A DNA stretch of 64,000 bases, from the NCBI GenBank assembly GCA_942486035.1, contig CALNXK010000177.1:826001-890000 (forward strand). Reading direction: 5' to 3'. A program made the translations under genes and the position numbers. Shown piece by piece: positions 59,170-64,000 of this stretch. Position 1 is the first letter of the stretch; every line of letters starts with the position of its first letter. The notes below the pieces were generated by a model. The model had not been told where the DNA came from and did no database searches. It was given only the letters and a program-made list of their open reading frames with translations. The stretch is from Porites lobata. Its lineage: Eukaryota; Cnidaria; Anthozoa; Scleractinia; Poritidae.

Positions 59170-60660
59170 CATATTTACTAAACACACACACAAAGACTGC
59201 GTGTGCAAGTTTTTGAAAATCGCCATAGTTACTTCGCAGTAGGAACAAACAAACTGCTTCTTGAAAAGAATTTCATAGAAAGATTAGACAGTATTAAAAA
59301 CCTGACTAGAATTTGGTCCTCTAGAGGACTTTCTATTTATGGCAAAATTACACTTATCAAATCTCTATTAATCCCGAAAGTTGTTTATGTGTCATCTTTA
59401 ATACCTACTCCAAAAGAATTTGTAAATCAGTTAAACCAGTTATTATTTCAATTCTTATGGAATGGTCGTGATAAAGTCACACGCAGATCGGTGATAAATG
59501 AATACTCCAACGGAGGATTAAAGATGATTGATTTTGATAGCATGATAATATCGCTTCGATTGGCATGGCTAAAAAGAATAGCTAGCTCAAATGATGGGAC
59601 CTGGAAAAGGTATCTGACACATCATTTAGAACGCTTTGGCGGCCTTTTCTTGTTTCATTGCAATTATGATGTTAGTATCCTTCCACTGAATATTTCTCTA
59701 TTCTATCTAGAATTACTGCAGTGGTGGTCAGAATTTAGAGATACGTTCTCTTCAGAAAAAGACTGGCGTTATATTCTTTGGAATAACAAACAAATACTCA
59801 TTAATAATAAAACAGTTTATTATAAAAGCTATTTCGAAGCTGGTGTAGTTCACATCAGCGATCTATCCTTTGACTTAAATAACAAAGATTCCTTTTCCTT
59901 AGTTTCTAACAAGATTTCTAAAACTAATTTTTTAGTTTGGGCAGGTCTTCGACACTCCTTCCCTTCCATTTTAAAAATTTGTACTCATAAATCAACAACA
60001 GGTGAACTTTCTCTCAAAATTGACGATAATATATTTGATGTCACAAAGAAGAAATCTAAAGACTATTATACTTTACTTGTAAGTAGAAAGGCTCTCTTTC
60101 CAACTAATGTAAACAAGCTGCAAAATGAATTTCATTTCACACTCGAGGAAGTTAAACAAATTTTTATGATCCCGCATAGTGTTGCTCTTGAAGCATATGT
60201 TAAGGCATTTCAATACAAAATTCTTAACTCCATTTTCTATACTAATGCTAAACTTTACAAAATTGGCTTTAAATTGAATGACTCGTGCTCATTTTGTTCA
60301 TCTGAACCAGAAACGCTATATCACTTCCTATATCTTTGTCCTTTCTCGGTAGATTTCTGGCGTGACTTCGAAGTATTCTGGAAAACATTCGACTTTCGTT
60401 GCAAGATGTTTTAGTTGGAATGATACGACAAAACTCCCCTTCTGCTAAGCTTCTAAACTATCTAATTATGATTGGGAAGTTGTACTTGTGGGATTGTAGA
60501 AGAAGTCAAATTCTTCCGAATATATATGGATTTGAAAAGAAAATTGCTGTAAAATATGAAACGGAAAAATATATAAGTCTGCATAGTAAAAAAACAAAGG
60601 ATTTATTTGAAGCTAAATGGATAGTGTCGCCTCTTGTGAATGCTTAACTATTTAAAGGTT
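59170..60660 (+). pseudogene. 5'-truncated L1/Tx1-like LINE ORF2, C-terminal part
   Basis: The frame 59203-60414 contains the region after the RT palm (YGKITLIKSLLIPKVVYVSS, FLWNGRDKV, NGGLKMIDFDSMI, LRLAWLKRI), typical of L1/Tx1-type ORF2, and ends with a CX2CX7HX4C zinc motif (CSFCSSEPETLYHFLYLC). Near 60408 the frame shifts and the natural C-terminus continues in a second frame to 60647 (IGKLYLWDCRRSQILPNI). The endonuclease and catalytic RT motifs are missing. The insertion stands between the two receptor genes. The reading frame is otherwise nearly intact, so it is fairly young. Confidence 0.82.
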
Positions 60661-60873
60661 TTAATATGTAATTAATATATTATTCGGATTCCAGAATCTC
60701 GTCTGCCATTGCACATTGAGAAGAAATAAAACTAATCTTTATAAATGGCAAAGCTTCGTTCTTATATATTGCCTCAAGGATTTAGTGCCCCAGTATATTA
60801 TGCTCACACTCCCAGACGAGTTTCATTTAATTTCCCAGCCCTTTTCGATATGAACATATTGGGCGTGGCACCT

Positions 60874-61119
60874 ATGAAGTGCACGGTCTCCGACAATTGG
60901 CTCTCAAACTATGCTAACTATAATTTGCTTTGGAGTCTTTAAATGTCGTATGAGTCTCGTCTCCCATCCATTTCTCTCTGCAATGTCAAAGTAATGAAGC
61001 GCACGGTCTCCGACAATTGGCTCTCAAACTATGCTGACTATCATTTTCTTTGGTTGCTTTGGAGGCTTTAAATGTTGTATGAGTCTCTTCTCCCATCCTT
61101 TTCTCTCTGCACTGTCATG
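60874..61119. repeat. ~120-bp tandem duplication covering the TIR gene's 3' end
   Basis: Copy 1 (60874-60993) and copy 2 (60994-61119) share GCACGGTCTCCGACAATTGG and the following sequence. Copy 2 includes the last ~30 codons and the stop of the TIR exon. Copy 1, downstream of the stop, still reads ERNGWETRLIRHL and IIVSIV-stop on the minus strand. Copy 2 has about a 12-bp insertion relative to copy 1. Confidence 0.85.
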
Positions 61120-63719
61120 GTAATCCAAAAATGTTTTTGTTCGTAGAGTCTTTGGGAGCCGTGTAGGGTCAGTCCAATCGATGCGAATGATAATCACTGC
61201 TGTGTCACTTTTTTCAAAACTCCGCTGTAAGGCATAGTCCAGTTCTTGTTTGCAATATTTACTAGAAGCGTAATTGACCGACCAGACTGCTAAAACTTTA
61301 CGGCTCTTATATATGCCTTCCACCATGCTTTGTAGAAACGCTTTGCCAAGTTCAAAGTGGATGAAATCCACGCAATATTTCACTTGGTTATGATTAAATA
61401 GAGGTAGAAGCTCCTTGTCCACCCAGGAGAAGTCTTTTCTGCTATATGTGAGGAATACATCATACTCGAAGTCTCCTGCGTCCAGATCTGGGGGAGATTT
61501 AACTAGGAGGCAAGAAAAAAAACGATGAGTATTGGAACAAGAAGAAAAGACGCTATCTAGCGTTGATCCCGAAGGGGTTTTTCTTCTACAGAGGGGTTGC
61601 AAAAAGGACAGCTGAGGTCTGGTAACGGCTAAACGCTTGGTTCACCTGAACAGTGCTCGGGTATCGACTTAAAATGGTGTTCTGCTCAGGCCTTGAGTAC
61701 CCGACAAGTAATTCTCTACACATATACTCCATATCTCCTTATCAGACGCCTTTTTGAAATGTGGGATTAACAGGGAAAAACAAAGAATTGATTGCCCAGG
61801 GGCTAAAATAAAAACAAATCACAGTGTGCTCCCAGTGCCCGAGTAAAAAGACTCGGACATAAAAGTGGAACGCATCATCTAACATCTGATGTATTTCATC
61901 ATTGACTTACTTGATTTTGGAGGCCTGGGTTTTGGCCATCTCCATAGCTTCATAGAAACTATTATGGTCGTCACCAATCCAACAAAGAGACCCAGACCAG
62001 TGAACAGTGTAGTACCAAGCAAATCTGCTTTCCCCTGGGGCTTTTCAGTAGGTTGCTGAATACGGAAACCTGGTTGGGAGCCTGGTTTCCGCGTGACGTT
62101 AACACTAACGTTTTTCAGCTGTAAACTAAGTGAGGTGTTAAGAGCACATGTATACCCGCCGCTGTCGTTCAGTCCAACGTTATAAATAGTCAATCCAATC
62201 TTCATTCTCCTTATGCCCGGTTCTGATTGTTCCAACCAAGGGGAAGTGTTTTTTTCTTTATACTTGTCGTTACTGTTTATCCGGCTGCCGTTAAAAATCC
62301 AAAACGTGTCGACAAAAAACGCTTTCGGGTACACTGCATTGCAACTTAGCGTTATATTTTCGTCGTCAACAGCGTCTATATTCGATTTGGTTTGCACTAG
62401 AGTTGGACCTTCCAAGTCTTTCACTGTCACGGTTATATTCTGTGTTTTTATAACGCCAGTTGAATTAGCACCGCACGTGTATATGCCAGTCTGTGATAGC
62501 ATGGCATTCTTTAGTACCAACGTTGAGATGTTTGTGACTGTGTTACTTAAATCATGCTCGTTTCCTCTATGAAATGGTCTAGCTTCAATCATTTTGCCGT
62601 TGAAAAGCCAGAATGCCCAAACGTCCATTGCTTTTGAGCACATGACTTCACATTGCAGTGGCGCAGTGCGCCCTTCTTCAATGATGACATTTGGTAGCGA
62701 TGCTGTGAGGTTCAGTACTGTAAAAAAGTAGGAAGAAGTTAGGTTTCTGAGAAACTGCCCACCTACCCCTCCCCTAAGCCATCATTTTGCCCTTAGTGAG
62801 AAGGAAGTGTCAATGTTAGCTTAGGGAAGGGGTAGAGCTCTCTAACAACTTCATTGAATAAAAAAAGAGGATTTTGAACGTTATTACCTTGGGCCGGGTT
62901 TTTCAAAGCTGGGTTAAGATAACCCAGGGATAGTGCAAAATTTGAATTCAGATATGAAAGCTTAAAAAGTAAATTTAGTTTAATTCTTTTTGTCAACAAG
63001 TTGATGATTGGATGCTCTTAAAAATAACAGAGAAAATTATCCGAGAAAATGCTTTTCAACCCCAAAGAAAAAGAAACCCGGGTTAAATTTAACCCTGGGT
63101 TAAGGTGCTAATCGTCCTTTGAACAACTGGGCCCACGTGGGTATCAGATACTTTAATGCGCGGTTTTATGTTTCTGGTCCCGGTCAAGTCTTAATTGAAC
63201 ATTCATCGGCCTCTCTTTGGATAACGTTTATTTTAAAAAACTGTCTTCAAACTCTTGCAAACGACCACTTTAAACATAGTCTAGTCTCAAGAGGTTGCTT
63301 TTCTACTAAAAACAAAGAACTAATACACTTTCAATTTACACAAAATTTGCTCTTACTTATAAATCTAACGAAGGTAAAAAAATTATACTTACTGCTTTCA
63401 TATAAACGCAGCTTTATTGAAGCTTTGGCTGTGTCGATTTTGCCTAAGTTATGAACTTGGGCAATACAACGATAGTCACCGACATCTTTCTCTGATACAT
63501 TTAAGATATCTAGAGAATACTTTGCACGTTTTCCTGGAAGCCAGGTTAGTTTGATATTCCTGTTTTCTTTATTCTCTACTGTCTTGTTGTTAAACTTCCA
63601 CATAAAATCGGTATCGAGTCGTAGTACATTACTTCCTTTGCAAACCAATCTAACGTCTGAGCCTCTCACTGCAGTGACTGTGCTACTGAGTGAATACATT
63701 ACTGGGAAGGTACTGGCAT
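61024..63719 (-). CDS. IL-1-receptor-like Ig/TIR receptor (5' end outside window)
   Basis: Exons in reading order: 63719-63393 (Ig1), 62717-61911 (Ig2, Ig3 and membrane segment LGTTLFTGLGLFVGL, then LWRWPKPRPPKS), 61502-61024 (TIR domain and stop); the signal exon lies beyond 64000. All junctions are phase 1 and the frame closes. The TIR begins KSPPDLDAGDFEYDVFLTYS (box 1), has the helix block SVNYASSKYCKQELDYAL and ends GWEKRLIQHL; the usual box 2 RDxxPG is replaced by DFIHFELGK. It would be a type I membrane receptor signalling through MyD88-like adaptors, as IL-1R/TLR proteins do (family knowledge). Against the TIR-less neighbour about 17 of ~184 Ig2-Ig3 residues differ. Here Ig3 and the membrane segment share one exon, whereas the neighbour has an intron. 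Confidence 0.9.
62892..63135. mobile_element. MITE in the Ig1-Ig2 intron, TIR receptor
   Basis: GGGCCGGGTTTTTCAAAG and CTTTGAACAACTGGGCCC are inverted ends. It is orthologous in position to 54702-54948. Confidence 0.75.
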
Positions 63720-63740
63720 CTGTGGAGAGGAATTCAGCAA

Positions 63741-63985
63741 TCAAAAACCAGAATGATGAACGTTAATGTATTCAGTATGGGGCGAATTTAGAGAATAAAA
63801 TGCCTGTCTTTCTGGACGCCAGACTATTTTGATATTCCTGTATCCGTTATGTGTCATCTTGTGGGTGTTAAACGTCCACTTTAAGGTGGTATCGAGTGGC
63901 TGTACATTATTTCCGTTGCAAACCGATTTGACGTTGGAGCCTCTCTCTGCTACGACCGTACTATGGAGTGGTCGCATCACTGTGC
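63741..63985 (-). pseudogene. Half Ig-domain exon relic upstream of Ig1 (TIR receptor)
   Basis: It reads HSTVVAERGSNVKSVCNG, then TLKWTFNT and YRNIKIVWRPERQAFYSL before a stop. The first Cys and the Trp are present, but the YxC half of the domain is lost and no donor site follows, so it is not a usable exon. Counterpart of 55640-55813. Confidence 0.6.
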
Positions 63986-64000
63986 CAGTACTGGCAAGTG

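Overview
The window is nuclear DNA of an animal, most likely an anthozoan cnidarian such as a stony coral. The protein genes are split by spliceosomal introns with GT-AG borders. The tRNAs are eukaryotic proline tRNAs. Short inverted-repeat transposons (MITEs) are very dense, and there is a pair of three-immunoglobulin-domain receptors, one carrying a TIR domain, a type known from anthozoans. The species assignment is an inference; the gene models come from reading frames, splice sites and intron phases that close without conflict.

Layout. Bases 1-5.6 kb hold no gene but one large DNA transposon-like structure with ~875-bp inverted arms bounded by TTAA. From 6.0 to 13.8 kb lie two tandem NDUFA4 genes (cytochrome c oxidase accessory subunit) with identical intron phases. 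At 15.0-15.9 kb an intronless AlkD-type DNA glycosylase is read leftward. It shares a ~137-bp promoter gap with a 17-exon glycyl-tRNA synthetase gene (16.0-30.1 kb) that carries an in-frame upstream start for a mitochondrial form. From 33.7 to 42.1 kb is a 13-exon SLC6 Na+/Cl--dependent transporter of 593 residues. From 44.7 to 47.9 kb are three tRNA-Pro genes with anticodons AGG, CGG and TGG. From 50.4 kb to the right edge are two leftward tandem paralogues of an IL-1-receptor-like membrane protein: a complete copy (424 aa) that ends in a short TIR-less tail, and a second copy, cut by the window edge, that ends in a TIR domain. A 5'-truncated L1/Tx1-like retrotransposon lies between them.

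Mobile DNA is the other theme: MITEs with TTAA/CCC ends (three full copies), TTA, TA, 5-bp or 8-bp flanking duplications, a Penelope-like reverse transcriptase relic inside one of them, LINE 3' ends, a tRNA-derived SINE, and a possible hammerhead-like fold. Most sit in introns; one lies 12 bases past the splice donor of glycyl-tRNA synthetase exon 3.

The most interesting part is the receptor pair. The two copies match closely through Ig1-Ig3 and the intervening intron. They then differ in exon structure before the membrane segment and diverge completely in the cytoplasm: a TIR signalling domain in one, a 22-residue tail ending in a possible PDZ ligand in the other. This suggests a signalling receptor beside a decoy or rewired partner.
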